This document shows, one piece after another, positions 6,997 through 15,054 of a stretch of DNA of 33,317 nt. This DNA is from Patescibacteria group bacterium (GTDB lineage Bacteria > Patescibacteriota > Minisyncoccia > Phycocordibacterales > UBA2100). Both the position numbers and the translations under genes were made by a program. The stretch spans positions 1-33,317 of the forward strand of contig WFTK01000004.1 in NCBI GenBank assembly GCA_015485505.1. The letters run 5' to 3'. The notes beneath the pieces are model-generated. The model saw nothing but the letters and a program-made list of their open reading frames with translations, was not told where the DNA came from and ran no database searches. Every line of letters starts with the position of its first letter. Position 1 is the first letter of the stretch.

Positions 6997-8271
6997 ATGA
7001 AGACGACTGTAACTACTATTATTGGGATATTGGGAGTACTACTTTTGGTAGGAGTTACAATGTGGGCAATTATGTTTAGCGATATCGCTTGGCGGGTTGA
7101 GCCTTATGCCTTGGCTATGACAGGCGCTACAGAGCCTACAGTGGTCCGCGGGCCTAAAGTGACGCATCAAGAGATGCCAAGTGAGGTGCGAGCTATATAT
7201 ATGACGGCCTGTTATGGAGCGAGCCCCAAGTTGCGTAATAACCTCGTGAGGCTGATAGACGAGACAGAGCTCAATGCGATTATTATAGACATTAAAGATT
7301 ATACGGGCACTATAGCAGTGCCAACTAGCGCTAAAATTTTAGCGGCAGGACAAGAGGGTAGTGGTTGCAAGATAAGAGATATTAAAGAGTTTATAGAGTT
7401 GCTACATAGTAAGGGTATATATGTAATTGCCAGAGTAACAGTCTTCCAAGATCCTCTATATGCAAAGGTTAAGCCAGAGTTAGCTGTTAAAAAGAAGAGT
7501 GACAAGAATGCCGTATGGATAGACCATAAGGGACTGGCGTTTATAGATGTAGGTGCAAGAGAGTATTGGGACTATATTATAACGCTGGCCAAAGAAGCAC
7601 ATAATGAGCTTGGGTTTGACGAGATTAACTTTGATTATGTGCGCTATCCATCAGACGGTAATATGTCTGATACCTATTATCCGCACTCAGGTGGCGAGAG
7701 GGAGAATGTTAAAAGAGCTGAGGAGTTAGAGAAGTTCTTTAAATATTTGTCAGAGAAGATGCGCGAGCCCAATGCCTATGGTGAGGTACCTAAGATCAGT
7801 GCCGACTTGTTTGGTATGACAGCTACTAACTATGACGACTTAACAATAGGGCAGGTGCTAGAGAGAGCATTGCCCTACTTTGATGTAATAGCGCCGATGG
7901 TATACCCGAGCCATTACCCTAAGAGCTTTTTAGGGCTTGGCAACCCCAATAAAAATGTATACAAGGTGGTTAATTACTCTATGGCTAAGGCTGTAGAGAG
8001 AGCTAAAGCAGAGCGCACTAATATACCTGCATTGGCCTATGAGCAGGCACCTCAGGTCCAAGATAATAAAACGACAGGAAAAAAAGAATATATAAAGCCG
8101 TCATATAGTGCTGATAAACTGCGCAGTTGGATCCAAGACTTTGACTACGGGGGCGAGTATGGGGTTGCTGAGGTTAATGCTCAGATACAAGCCAGTAGAG
8201 ATGCGGGTGTCACCGGAGGTTATATGATATGGGACCCGACTAATCGGTATACTAGAGGAGTCTCATATTGA
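6997..8271 (+). CDS. Membrane-anchored DUF4015/GH-fold (TIM-barrel) putative glycoside hydrolase
   Basis: 424 aa. One N-terminal hydrophobic helix (about residues 7-27) looks like an uncleaved signal anchor, so the rest is outside the membrane. The body fits the DUF4015 putative glycosyl hydrolase family. It has YMTACYG early, then IIIDIKDYTG, VYVIARVTVFQDP, DEINFDYVRYPSDG (family FDYVRFP), VIAPMVYPSHY, and a C-terminal GGYMIWDPTNRY. The substrate is unknown; a role in trimming cell-surface or host polysaccharide is inference. TGA stop. ATG follows TATACT by 7 nt with no SD. No signs of truncation. Confidence 0.85.
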   Translation: MKTTVTTIIGILGVLLLVGVTMWAIMFSDIAWRVEPYALAMTGATEPTVVRGPKVTHQEMPSEVRAIYMTACYGASPKLRNNLVRLIDETELNAIIIDIKDYTGTIAVPTSAKILAAGQEGSGCKIRDIKEFIELLHSKGIYVIARVTVFQDPLYAKVKPELAVKKKSDKNAVWIDHKGLAFIDVGAREYWDYIITLAKEAHNELGFDEINFDYVRYPSDGNMSDTYYPHSGGERENVKRAEELEKFFKYLSEKMREPNAYGEVPKISADLFGMTATNYDDLTIGQVLERALPYFDVIAPMVYPSHYPKSFLGLGNPNKNVYKVVNYSMAKAVERAKAERTNIPALAYEQAPQVQDNKTTGKKEYIKPSYSADKLRSWIQDFDYGGEYGVAEVNAQIQASRDAGVTGGYMIWDPTNRYTRGVSY

Positions 8272-8272
8272 T

Positions 8273-8301
8273 TTGACATTATGGCTGTAACTTGTTAGTA
8301 T
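8273..8301 (+). promoter_or_regulatory. Promoter of the infA-rpsI operon
   Basis: TTGACA (8273-8278), a 17-bp spacer and TAGTAT (8296-8301): the strongest consensus -35 in front of a large operon here. It predicts a start near 8308. That rules out the track's TTG start at 8302 for infA and gives a leader of ~36 nt. Confidence 0.8.
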
Positions 8302-8343
8302 TTGGCGCAATCTGCTGTCCTTGGGCTGTGGGTTAAAATATCT

Positions 8344-8559
8344 GTGGTAAAACAAGAGAAAGAATTAGTGGAGGGAGTAGTAACAGAGCTCTTACCTAAT
8401 GCCATGTTCCGCATTGAGCGGAGTGACACAGGTGAGGAGGTTATAGGGTTCCTCTCTGGTAAGATGCGTAAGTTTCGCATCAAGGTCCTTGTTGGAGACA
8501 CAGTGCTTATGGTAGTAGACCCATATGGCGGTAAGGTAAGGATAGAGAGGAGACAATAA
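8344..8559 (+). CDS. infA: Translation initiation factor IF-1
   Basis: IF-1 binds the 30S A site during initiation. The OB-fold is recognisable: [49 protein letters not shown] (family GxxVExLPNxMFRV, GKMRKxxIRILxGDxVxVExxPYD). I place the start at GTG 8344 (71 aa, close to the usual 72) because the track's TTG start at 8302 overlaps the last base of the -10 box. First gene of the ribosomal-protein/rpoA operon; rpmJ follows 16 bp later, the normal infA-rpmJ order. Confidence 0.93.
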   Translation: MVKQEKELVEGVVTELLPNAMFRIERSDTGEEVIGFLSGKMRKFRIKVLVGDTVLMVVDPYGGKVRIERRQ

Positions 8560-8575
8560 TTTTTATATCAATATT

Positions 8576-8692
8576 ATGAAGGTAAAAGCATCAGTTAAAA
8601 AGGTATGTAAAGATTGTCAGGTATTACGCAGGAGAGGAGTGGTACGCGTAATATGCAAGGTCAATCCTCGTCATAAGCAACGACAAGGTTAA
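8576..8692 (+). CDS. rpmJ: 50S ribosomal protein L36 (bL36)
   Basis: Too short for the ORF track. 38 aa with the whole bL36 pattern: [19 protein letters not shown], then [18 protein letters not shown]. The zinc ligands CxxC...C...H are kept (CKDC, IC, RH), so this is the zinc-binding (C+) form. It lies between infA and rpsM as in most bacteria. No SD; the upstream sequence is AT-rich. Confidence 0.97.
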   Translation: MKVKASVKKVCKDCQVLRRRGVVRVICKVNPRHKQRQG

Positions 8693-8724
8693 CATTATAA
8701 TAATTAAGCAAAATAGATTGAGTT

Positions 8725-9123
8725 ATGAGAATTGCAGGAATCACAATACCAGATAATAAGAGATTAGAGTATGGCCTAACAGCCATATATGGTGTTGGTT
8801 TGTCTAGAGCTCAATCTATACTTAAAAAGCTTGGGGTAGATACGGGCGTAAAGCCTACTGAGTTAGATACTGACACTGAGGCTAAAATACGCGCAGAGAT
8901 AGAGAGCTTTACAATAGAAGGTGACCTAAAGAGAGAGAAGGCAGCAAATATAAAGCGTCTTAAAGATATAGGCTCACGCAGAGGAGACAGGCACAGCAGA
9001 GGGATGAAGCTCCGCGGGCAAACAACAAAGACAAATAACCGTACTGTGCCCAGTGGCATACACGCTGCTCACAAGGCTCGTAAGACGATGACGAGTGGTA
9101 AGGTTAAAGTAGAGAAGAAATAA
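8725..9123 (+). CDS. rpsM: 30S ribosomal protein S13 (uS13)
   Basis: Head protein of the 30S subunit that contacts the 50S and the P-site tRNA. It starts MRIAGITIPDNKRLEYGLTAIYG (family MARIAGVxIPxxKRxxIALTxIYG), with the helix-hairpin-helix GVGLSRAQSIL and the basic tail SRRGDRHSRGMKLRGQTTKTNNRT. 132 aa, slightly long because of a Lys-rich C-terminus. Fourth letters of the usual RGQRTKTNART are drifted (RGQTTKTNNRT). Co-transcribed in the operon, without SD. Confidence 0.97.
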   Translation: MRIAGITIPDNKRLEYGLTAIYGVGLSRAQSILKKLGVDTGVKPTELDTDTEAKIRAEIESFTIEGDLKREKAANIKRLKDIGSRRGDRHSRGMKLRGQTTKTNNRTVPSGIHAAHKARKTMTSGKVKVEKK

Positions 9124-9135
9124 TTTATAATATAT

Positions 9136-9570
9136 ATGGGTAAGAAAAGAATTGTAAAAAAGAAGGGTAGCACAATGAGTAAAGGCCTAAAGGCACGCGC
9201 CTTAGCTAAAACAAGCAAGAAGAAGCTCGCCGAGGGAGTGCTTAATGTGCAGTCTACATACAATAATACAAAGGTTAATCTATCAGACTTAGATGGTAAT
9301 GTTGTTATCTGGTCATCTGCTGGCGCACTCGGCTTCTCTGGAGCTAAGAAGAGTACGCCTTTTGCTGCAGCTAAAGTAGGAGAGGTAGTAGGAGAGAAGG
9401 CTAAAATGATGGGTGTTAAGGAGGTTAGTGCTGTTATCAAGGGTGTTGGACAAGGCCGTGAGAGTGCATTGCGCGCCTTCGTTGGTGTTGGTATTAACCT
9501 TACAAGTATAAAAGACGAGACACCTGTGCCGCACAATGGCCCACGCCCACCTAAGGCAAGACGAGTTTAA
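9136..9570 (+). CDS. rpsK: 30S ribosomal protein S11 (uS11)
   Basis: Platform protein of the 30S subunit. Core motifs: VLNVQSTYNNTKVNLSDLDG (family ixaSFNNTiVtitDxxG), WSSAGALGFSGAKKSTPFAA, GVGQGRESALRAF, and the C-terminal NGPRPPKARRV (family HNGCRPPKRRRV; the Cys is lost). The N-terminus is Lys-rich (KKRIVKKKG). A second in-frame ATG at 9175 is possible, but the first keeps the basic tail common in the family. It is 12 bp after rpsM. Confidence 0.97.
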   Translation: MGKKRIVKKKGSTMSKGLKARALAKTSKKKLAEGVLNVQSTYNNTKVNLSDLDGNVVIWSSAGALGFSGAKKSTPFAAAKVGEVVGEKAKMMGVKEVSAVIKGVGQGRESALRAFVGVGINLTSIKDETPVPHNGPRPPKARRV

Positions 9571-9594
9571 AGTTGTTAATAGTTAAAATAAGAT

Positions 9595-10191
9595 ATGAAA
9601 ATAGGACCTAAATACAAAATATGTAAGAGACTCGGTAGTGGAGTGTTTGAGAAGTGTCAGACACAAAAGTTTCAACTTGCTGAGGCTCGCGCGCGCAAGG
9701 GGAGCTCTAGGCGCCGCGGTATGTCTGACTATGGCAAGCAACTTATAGAGAAGCAGAAGGTGCGTTTCTCATACGGTATAACAGAGAAGCAACTGCGTAA
9801 GTATGTTGCACTGGCGACAGGCTCACAAGATGCTGTCTCTACTATGCATAAGGACTTAGAGATGCGTTTAGACAACGTGATATACCGTGCAGGCTTCGCA
9901 TCAACACGCCGTATGGCTAGGCAGATAGTCTCTCACGGGCATATATCAGTTAATGGCCGTCGTCTTAAGGTGCCGTCATACGCTACTAAGGTTGGTGATG
10001 AGATAGCTGTACGAGATGGTAGTAAGAGCAAGACAGTATTTGCAAATGTTACAAAGTCTAATGACTCAGCACCTAAGTGGCTAACAGCAGATATGAAGAA
10101 GCTTACGGTTAAGGTTAAGTCAGAGCCAGTATTTGAGGCAGGCGCTACTATGTTTGATTATCCAGCCGTATTTGAGTTATATAGTCGTTAA
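9595..10191 (+). CDS. rpsD: 30S ribosomal protein S4 (uS4)
   Basis: Primary 16S-binding assembly protein. It starts KIGPKYKICKRLG; the S4 domain is RLDNVIYRAGFASTRRMARQIVSHGHISVNGRR (family MRLDNVVYRxGFAxTRxxARQLVxHGHixVNGxx). 198 aa, the normal size. Two cysteines (KIC, EKC) remain near the N-terminus, but no clear four-Cys zinc site. Between rpsK and rpoA, the standard order of the alpha operon. In other bacteria S4 can repress this operon; I see no obvious S4-binding pseudoknot here. Confidence 0.97.
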   Translation: MKIGPKYKICKRLGSGVFEKCQTQKFQLAEARARKGSSRRRGMSDYGKQLIEKQKVRFSYGITEKQLRKYVALATGSQDAVSTMHKDLEMRLDNVIYRAGFASTRRMARQIVSHGHISVNGRRLKVPSYATKVGDEIAVRDGSKSKTVFANVTKSNDSAPKWLTADMKKLTVKVKSEPVFEAGATMFDYPAVFELYSR

Positions 10192-10233
10192 CAATTATTA
10201 TACAACTTTATTAACCTTCTTAAATAATTTTAT

Positions 10234-11220
10234 ATGTCAGATCACCAAGTATCATTACCAACAAAGCCTCGCATCGTTGAAGAGAGTGACTCTCGCGGTA
10301 TCTACGAGATAGACGGCTTTTACCCTGGGTATGGGCACACCGTTGGCAACTCTCTGCGTCGCATAATCTTATCATCACTACCTGGTGTAGCAATTACTAG
10401 TGTTAAGATAGATGGAGTGAGCCACGAGTTCTCTACTATTGAGGGAGTTAAGGAGGATGTTATACGTATATTGCTTAACCTCAAGAAGGTGCGCTTTAAG
10501 ATGGACTCTACAGAGCCTCAAACTCTCAAGTTATCTATCAAGGGCCCTAAGGTAGTAACAGCAGCAGACATAGAGCTACCAGGTCAGGTTGAGGTAATAA
10601 ATAAAGACGAGTACATACTGGAGGTAACATCTAAGAAGAATCTAGAGATAGAAATGAAGATAGAGACAGGTCTAGGATATGTACCGAAAGAGGAGCTAAA
10701 TAAAGATAAGGTAGATATAGGCGCTATCGCACTTGATGCTGCCTTTGCTCCAATCAAGAGGGTTAACTATGAGGTAGAGAACATGCGTGTTGGTGACAGG
10801 ACAGACTACAACCGCTTGCGTATATTTATAGAGACAGATGGCACTCTCACAGCGCACGAGGCACTAGAGAAGGCTATAGAGATAATGATATATCAACTCA
10901 AGGCTATAATAGGATTTAAAGAGGAGGATAGAGAGCCCGAGCTTGCAGAGGAGACAACTCAAGAGGGTACTACAGATATGAATGATAAAAAAGAGGATGT
11001 TAAAGCGCCTGATACATCAGAGACATTTAAGACACGTATAGAGGAGCTCAAGCTCTCTCCTAGAGTAGAGGCAGCTATGACAGACGCTGGCATAAGGACG
11101 ATAGGAGGCTTAGTGCGCAAGCGCGAGGAGGATCTCCTAAGTATACAAGGTCTGGGGCAGAAGGGTCTCCAAGAGATAAAGAGAGCACTCTCTAACTATG
11201 GAGTAACACTCAGAGCATAA
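10234..11220 (+). CDS. rpoA: RNA polymerase alpha subunit
   Basis: Assembles RNA polymerase. The NTD has GYGHTVGNSLRRIILSSLPG (dimerisation and beta/beta' contact), TIEGVKEDVIRILLNLK and GLGYVP. An acidic linker (PELAEETTQEG...DKKED) leads to the CTD: LSPRVEAAMTDAGIRTIGGL and SIQGLGQKGLQEIKRALSNYG, an intact helix-hairpin-helix that could bind UP elements and activators. 328 aa, full length. Follows rpsD with a 42-bp AT-rich gap and no SD. Confidence 0.98.
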   Translation: MSDHQVSLPTKPRIVEESDSRGIYEIDGFYPGYGHTVGNSLRRIILSSLPGVAITSVKIDGVSHEFSTIEGVKEDVIRILLNLKKVRFKMDSTEPQTLKLSIKGPKVVTAADIELPGQVEVINKDEYILEVTSKKNLEIEMKIETGLGYVPKEELNKDKVDIGAIALDAAFAPIKRVNYEVENMRVGDRTDYNRLRIFIETDGTLTAHEALEKAIEIMIYQLKAIIGFKEEDREPELAEETTQEGTTDMNDKKEDVKAPDTSETFKTRIEELKLSPRVEAAMTDAGIRTIGGLVRKREEDLLSIQGLGQKGLQEIKRALSNYGVTLRA

Positions 11221-11238
11221 TAAATAAGAGATTTAAAT

Positions 11239-11595
11239 ATGAAGCATCACAATAAACAAAGAAAGTTCGGTAGAGTACGCAAGGTGCGTACAGCACTATT
11301 GCGCTCACTTGTGCGTGCTCTTGTGCTCGAAGGCTCTATAGAGACAACTCTTGCAAAGGCCAAAGAGATAAGGCCAATGGTGGAGAAGTTGGTTACACTA
11401 GCAAAGAAGGATACCGTGGCAAGTCGCAGAGTTATTGCATCTCGTTTGGGTAACGATATGGAGACAAGTGCAAAGTTACATGATGAGATTGCTAAAGAAT
11501 ATAAAGACAGGCCAGGAGGTTATACCCGTATTACAAAGCTTGGTAAGTTCTCAGGGAGCACTCGAGACCACGCAAGGATAGAATTTGTTAAATAA
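11239..11595 (+). CDS. rplQ: 50S ribosomal protein L17 (bL17)
   Basis: Sits near the tunnel exit of the 50S. Start MKHHNKQRKFGR (family MRHRxxxxKLGR), then ALLRSLVRALVLEGSIETTLAKAKEIRPMVEKLVTLAK, a close family match, ending GYTRITKLGKFSGSTRDHARIE (family GGYTRIlKxxxRxGDxApmaiiEL). 118 aa, normal. Follows rpoA as in most bacteria. Confidence 0.96.
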   Translation: MKHHNKQRKFGRVRKVRTALLRSLVRALVLEGSIETTLAKAKEIRPMVEKLVTLAKKDTVASRRVIASRLGNDMETSAKLHDEIAKEYKDRPGGYTRITKLGKFSGSTRDHARIEFVK

Positions 11596-11601
11596 TATAT
11601 T

Positions 11602-11946
11602 ATGAAAGAGCACACTATAGATGTAACAGGCAAGAAGTTGGGTAGAGTAGCTAGTGATATAGCTATGATATTGATGGGCAAAGACTCCCCTGAGTATGCG
11701 CCTAATGTTGTTGCTAATGTTAAGGTTACTATAGAGGGAGTAGATAAACTAGCCTTTACCGATAAGAAGCTTAGCGAGAAGGAGTATCAGAGATACTCAG
11801 GCTACCCTGGAGGACGTAAGGTATTTAACATGGCTCATGTAGTAGAGCAACACGGGGCAGCTGAGGTATTGCGTAAGGCAGTGTATGGCATGTTGCCTGC
11901 CAATAAATTACGTAAATTACGTATGCAAAATTTAATAATTAAATAA
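11602..11946 (+). CDS. rplM: 50S ribosomal protein L13 (uL13), shortened
   Basis: Early-assembly protein of the 50S. Recognised by DVTGKKLGRVASDIAMILMGK (family DAxgxxLGRLAtxiAxlLRGK), then YSGYPGGRK (family HTGYPGGlk) and VYGMLPANKLRKLRMQNL (family VxGMLPknxLGrxmxxkLkvY). At 114 aa it is shorter than the usual ~140: the N-terminal arm and the C-terminal tail after the KLRVY-like helix are missing. Only 6 bp after rplQ. Confidence 0.93.
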   Translation: MKEHTIDVTGKKLGRVASDIAMILMGKDSPEYAPNVVANVKVTIEGVDKLAFTDKKLSEKEYQRYSGYPGGRKVFNMAHVVEQHGAAEVLRKAVYGMLPANKLRKLRMQNLIIK

Positions 11947-11961
11947 TAATAGACGAGTATT

Positions 11962-12387
11962 ATGGCAAAAGACAAGTATATAGAGACAGTAGGGCGCCGC
12001 AAGACGGCCAGTGCTCGCGTGCGTATCTCTGAGGCAAGCAAGACTAAGATAGAGATACTTAAGGATGTTGAGGGTAAGATGGCGTCTATTAAATTTGAGG
12101 ATTACTTCCCAACAACTGCATTGCAAGAGGCAATATTAGATGTGTTTAAGACTCAGGAGGGAGTGAATTTAACATTTGCTGTAACTGCTGTTATCAAGGG
12201 TGGCGGAGTATCAGCTCAGGCAGAGGCACTAAGACATGGCATAGCCCGCGGATTAGCGGAGCATAACCCTGAGCTTAGAGCGTACCTTAAGACAAAGGGT
12301 TACATCAAGAGGGACCCACGCAAGGTAGAGCGTAAGAAACCGGGGTTAAAGAAGGCCCGCCGAGCACCACAGTGGAGCAAACGTTAA
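11962..12387 (+). CDS. rpsI: 30S ribosomal protein S9 (uS9)
   Basis: Its C-terminal tail reaches the P-site tRNA. Motifs: [17 protein letters not shown] (family GtGRRKtsvARVrl), FTVkG-like [27 protein letters not shown] (family GGGxsgQAgAiRhGIARAL), [25 protein letters not shown] (family DxRxxErKKyGlkKARkxpQfSKR), with the functional C-terminal SKR intact. 141 aa. Last gene of the operon; a terminator begins ~12 bp after the stop. Confidence 0.97.
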   Translation: MAKDKYIETVGRRKTASARVRISEASKTKIEILKDVEGKMASIKFEDYFPTTALQEAILDVFKTQEGVNLTFAVTAVIKGGGVSAQAEALRHGIARGLAEHNPELRAYLKTKGYIKRDPRKVERKKPGLKKARRAPQWSKR

Positions 12388-12398
12388 TCAATTATTAG

Positions 12399-12425
12399 AA
12401 TCCCTGCCTTGTGTAGGGATTTTTT
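12399..12425 (+). terminator. Terminator of the ribosomal-protein/rpoA operon
   Basis: AATCCCT / AGGGATT stem with a 9-nt loop, running into TTTTTT. Confidence 0.85.
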
Positions 12426-12452
12426 ATATAACATTCTTTTAATATTTAAAAT

Positions 12453-13214
12453 ATGCGTAAAGAACTTAAGATATTAAATAGTCAAGGCGAGGCATTAGAT
12501 ACTATAATTGAGGGTAATGAGGCATCAGATGAGATAGTAATATTTGTACATGGTTTTGGTACTGATAAGGGCGAGGGTACGCATCTTTTCGCGCAGATTG
12601 CCGATGCTCTTAGGGGTTACTTATTGTCAGTTAGATTTGATCAGTCTGGCTGTGGCAAGTCTGAGGGTAGTGAGCTTGAGTATAGTATCAATAAATCCGC
12701 ACAAGATCTTAAAAGTGTTATAGAGTTTGTAAGAGCTAAGTATCCAAGTAAGACCATAAATATACTGGCACACTCAATGGGTACTGTTATAACAACTTTA
12801 CTCAACCCTAATGGTGTTAATAAGATCATATTTACAGGCATTACTAGTTTGGAACTCTCAAATAGTGCAGATAGATTAGAGCAAAGGATATTAAGTAGAG
12901 GCGGGGTAGTAGACAAAGAGGGTGTTACAGTGTATCCACGTACCTCTGGTAAGGTGCAGAGACTAGGCAAGGCATTTTGGGCTGAGCTAGAGGGAGTGAA
13001 TATTAAAGATAGGTTGGCAGAGTTAGCTAATAAGTCTAATATCATAGTATTTAAACCTCTGAGTGACCAAATAGTAGGCAATGGAGCAGAGTTTGATGAA
13101 TATAAGGATATTAAAGGATTAAAATATGTAGAGGTGCCTGGCGACCACAGCTTCTCTAATACAGTAGATAGGCAAAATCTTATTGAGCAAATTAGAGAGT
13201 ATTTGCTAAGATAG
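12453..13214 (+). CDS. Alpha/beta-hydrolase (serine hydrolase)
   Basis: 253 aa with an alpha/beta-hydrolase core. It has an oxyanion-side FVHGFGTDKGEG, a strand and turn FDQSGCGKSEG, the nucleophile elbow LAHSMGT (Ser near residue 110), an acid in KPLSDQIVG and a His in VPGDHSFSN, so the catalytic triad is complete. The pattern is close to the esterase/acylglycerol-lipase or BAAT-like 'YqkD/FrsA' type hydrolases; the substrate is unknown. No signal peptide, so probably cytoplasmic. ATG follows an AT-rich TAATAT box by 7 nt; no SD. Sits between the ribosomal operon and dnaG. Confidence 0.85.
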   Translation: MRKELKILNSQGEALDTIIEGNEASDEIVIFVHGFGTDKGEGTHLFAQIADALRGYLLSVRFDQSGCGKSEGSELEYSINKSAQDLKSVIEFVRAKYPSKTINILAHSMGTVITTLLNPNGVNKIIFTGITSLELSNSADRLEQRILSRGGVVDKEGVTVYPRTSGKVQRLGKAFWAELEGVNIKDRLAELANKSNIIVFKPLSDQIVGNGAEFDEYKDIKGLKYVEVPGDHSFSNTVDRQNLIEQIREYLLR

Positions 13215-13233
13215 CCAGTTAAAATCATCATGT

Positions 13234-13239
13234 TATACT
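13234..13239 (+). promoter_or_regulatory. -10 box of dnaG, 7 nt before ATG
   Basis: TATACT at 13234-13239 ends 7 nt before ATG 13247. The -35 is weak. It predicts a leaderless mRNA. Confidence 0.5.
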
Positions 13240-13246
13240 GTGTTAA

Positions 13247-14968
13247 ATGAGTTCAACAGTAGAGCAAATTAAAGATAGAGTAGATATAGTAGATCTTGTG
13301 TCGGGTTATATGAGCTTGCAACGTGCAGGTGCTAATATGAAGGCTCGGTGCCCCTTCCACTCAGAGCGTTCGCCATCGTTTACTGTCTCGCCTGCGCGGC
13401 AGAGTTACCATTGCTTTGGTTGTGGTGAGCATGGAGATATATTTACATTTGTAGAGAAGATGGAGGGTGTAGACTTCAAGGGAGCATTGAAGATACTGGC
13501 AGAGAGAGCTGGAGTAGAGATAAAGTACGATGGTCCAAAGAAGAGTAAAGAGGAGATAGATGAGCGCGAGCAGATGTTTGCTTGTATGTCTAGCGCTACT
13601 GAGTTTTATTATCAGCGCCTGCAAGAGAATAGTGATGCACTTGAGTATCTTAAGGAGCGCGGGTTTGATGCTAATACAATTACAGCCTTCCAGATAGGGT
13701 TTGCGCCAAACGATTGGCATGCAGTAGAGAGTATGCTCAAGACTGCCGGGTTTAAGAGTGAGATAATAGAAAAAGTCGGGTTAATTATAAAGGGAGACAA
13801 AGGTTATTATGATAGGTTCCGCTCTCGTATAATGTTCCCTATAAGAGATACGGCTGGTAGGGTAGTAGCATTCTCTGGGCGTATCTTCTCCTCAACAGGC
13901 TCGGAGCAAGTGAAGGATGTCGCAAAGTATATTAATTCTCCGGAGACAGAGCTTTATAGTAAGTCTAAGGTGCTCTATGGTTTTGATATGGCTAAGCAAT
14001 CAATACGAAAGAATGACTTCGCTATACTCGTAGAGGGTCAGATGGATCTAGTAGCGTGTCACCAAGCTCTGTATCATAATACTGTGGCCATCTCTGGCAC
14101 AGCTCTTACTGCTGAGCATTGTAAGATGTTGGGGCGAATGTCTAAGAATGTTGTCTTAGCACTTGACGCAGACCAAGCTGGTATCAAGGCTGCCGGTAGG
14201 AGCGCTATTGTGGCTCTAGCTAATGGCTTTGATGCCAAGGTGGCGCGCTTGCCAGAGGGTAAAGACCCGGCCGATGTCTTGCTTGAGGAGGGTAAAGAGG
14301 AGTGGAAGAGTATTATCAAGAACTCTAAACATATAATAGAGTTCTTATTAGATGTATACTCTGAGCAATATGGTAACGATGAGAGGAAGTTTAAGAAGAA
14401 GGTTGAGGAGGTAATACTACCCTTTATAGTGCAGATACAGAGCAAGATAGACCAAGACCATTTTGTTAAGTTGGTGGCGGGTCGTATAGGTGTTACTGAG
14501 TCTACACTACTATTAGCAATGTCTGCTGTAAAGCCGACCCCTGTAGAAGGAGCAGTACAAGAGGTGCCAGCCAAAGCTAGGACTCAAGATTATCGCAGGC
14601 AGTTTAGCCCCATAGTTACCCTTGCATCCATTATAGTTTGGCAAGAGTCCCTTAAAAAGCCTGCTATAGACATAGAGGCTATTAAAGAGCGTATAATTGC
14701 AATAGTTGGTAATGAGGAGTTAAGCAAAGCCCTTGAGCAAGTTAACGATGGTGATTTAATGTATATAGAGAGCATGTATGGCGAAGAGGGCGCACTAAAC
14801 GCTGTATTATCTGAGCGTTTAGCATATTTGCGCCAGAGCACATTGCGTTCAGAGAGACTTAAATTGACTCAAGAGTTACTTAAGGCTGAGAGCTCTAAAG
14901 ATAAAGAACGTATTAAAGCACTTCAGCAAGAGATTAATAGACTAAACGCTGAGTTAGAAAAAGCTTAG
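13247..14968 (+). CDS. dnaG: DNA primase
   Basis: Makes RNA primers at the replication fork. The N-terminal CHC2 zinc finger is intact (C35-x2-H38-x17-C56-x2-C59). The polymerase region has ILAERAGVEI, GRIMFPI-like SRIMFPIRDTAGRVVAFSGR and KYINSPETELYSKSKVLYG. The Toprim domain has LVEGQMDLVA (catalytic Glu, about 262) and ALDADQAGIKA (metal-binding DxD). The C-terminal part (about 450-573) is shorter and drifted, ending in a charged coiled coil; it should hold the helicase-binding domain. 573 aa. rpoD follows with 86 bp, the classic dnaG-rpoD pairing. No SD. Confidence 0.96.
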   Translation: MSSTVEQIKDRVDIVDLVSGYMSLQRAGANMKARCPFHSERSPSFTVSPARQSYHCFGCGEHGDIFTFVEKMEGVDFKGALKILAERAGVEIKYDGPKKSKEEIDEREQMFACMSSATEFYYQRLQENSDALEYLKERGFDANTITAFQIGFAPNDWHAVESMLKTAGFKSEIIEKVGLIIKGDKGYYDRFRSRIMFPIRDTAGRVVAFSGRIFSSTGSEQVKDVAKYINSPETELYSKSKVLYGFDMAKQSIRKNDFAILVEGQMDLVACHQALYHNTVAISGTALTAEHCKMLGRMSKNVVLALDADQAGIKAAGRSAIVALANGFDAKVARLPEGKDPADVLLEEGKEEWKSIIKNSKHIIEFLLDVYSEQYGNDERKFKKKVEEVILPFIVQIQSKIDQDHFVKLVAGRIGVTESTLLLAMSAVKPTPVEGAVQEVPAKARTQDYRRQFSPIVTLASIIVWQESLKKPAIDIEAIKERIIAIVGNEELSKALEQVNDGDLMYIESMYGEEGALNAVLSERLAYLRQSTLRSERLKLTQELLKAESSKDKERIKALQQEINRLNAELEKA

Positions 14969-14985
14969 TTATACTCTTAAATACC

Positions 14986-15014
14986 TTGCAAAACCTTGAC
15001 ATGCGCGCTATAGT
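14986..15014 (+). promoter_or_regulatory. Promoter of rpoD
   Basis: TTGCAA (14986-14991), a 17-bp spacer and TATAGT (15009-15014) predict a start near 15021 and a leader of ~34 nt before ATG 15055. The track start (TTG 14986) is the -35 itself, so it is rejected. Confidence 0.6.
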
Positions 15015-15054
15015 AGTGCCTGATAGCTATGCACTTGACATACGCTTTTTATAT

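Noticed and set aside
9069-9536. 155-aa minus ORF over rpsK
   Set aside because: Antisense to a conserved ribosomal protein gene, low-complexity hydrophobic translation.
15034-15040. TTGACA just before rpoD ATG as its promoter
   Set aside because: There is no -10 at 16-18 bp; the TTGCAA-17-TATAGT pair upstream fits better.
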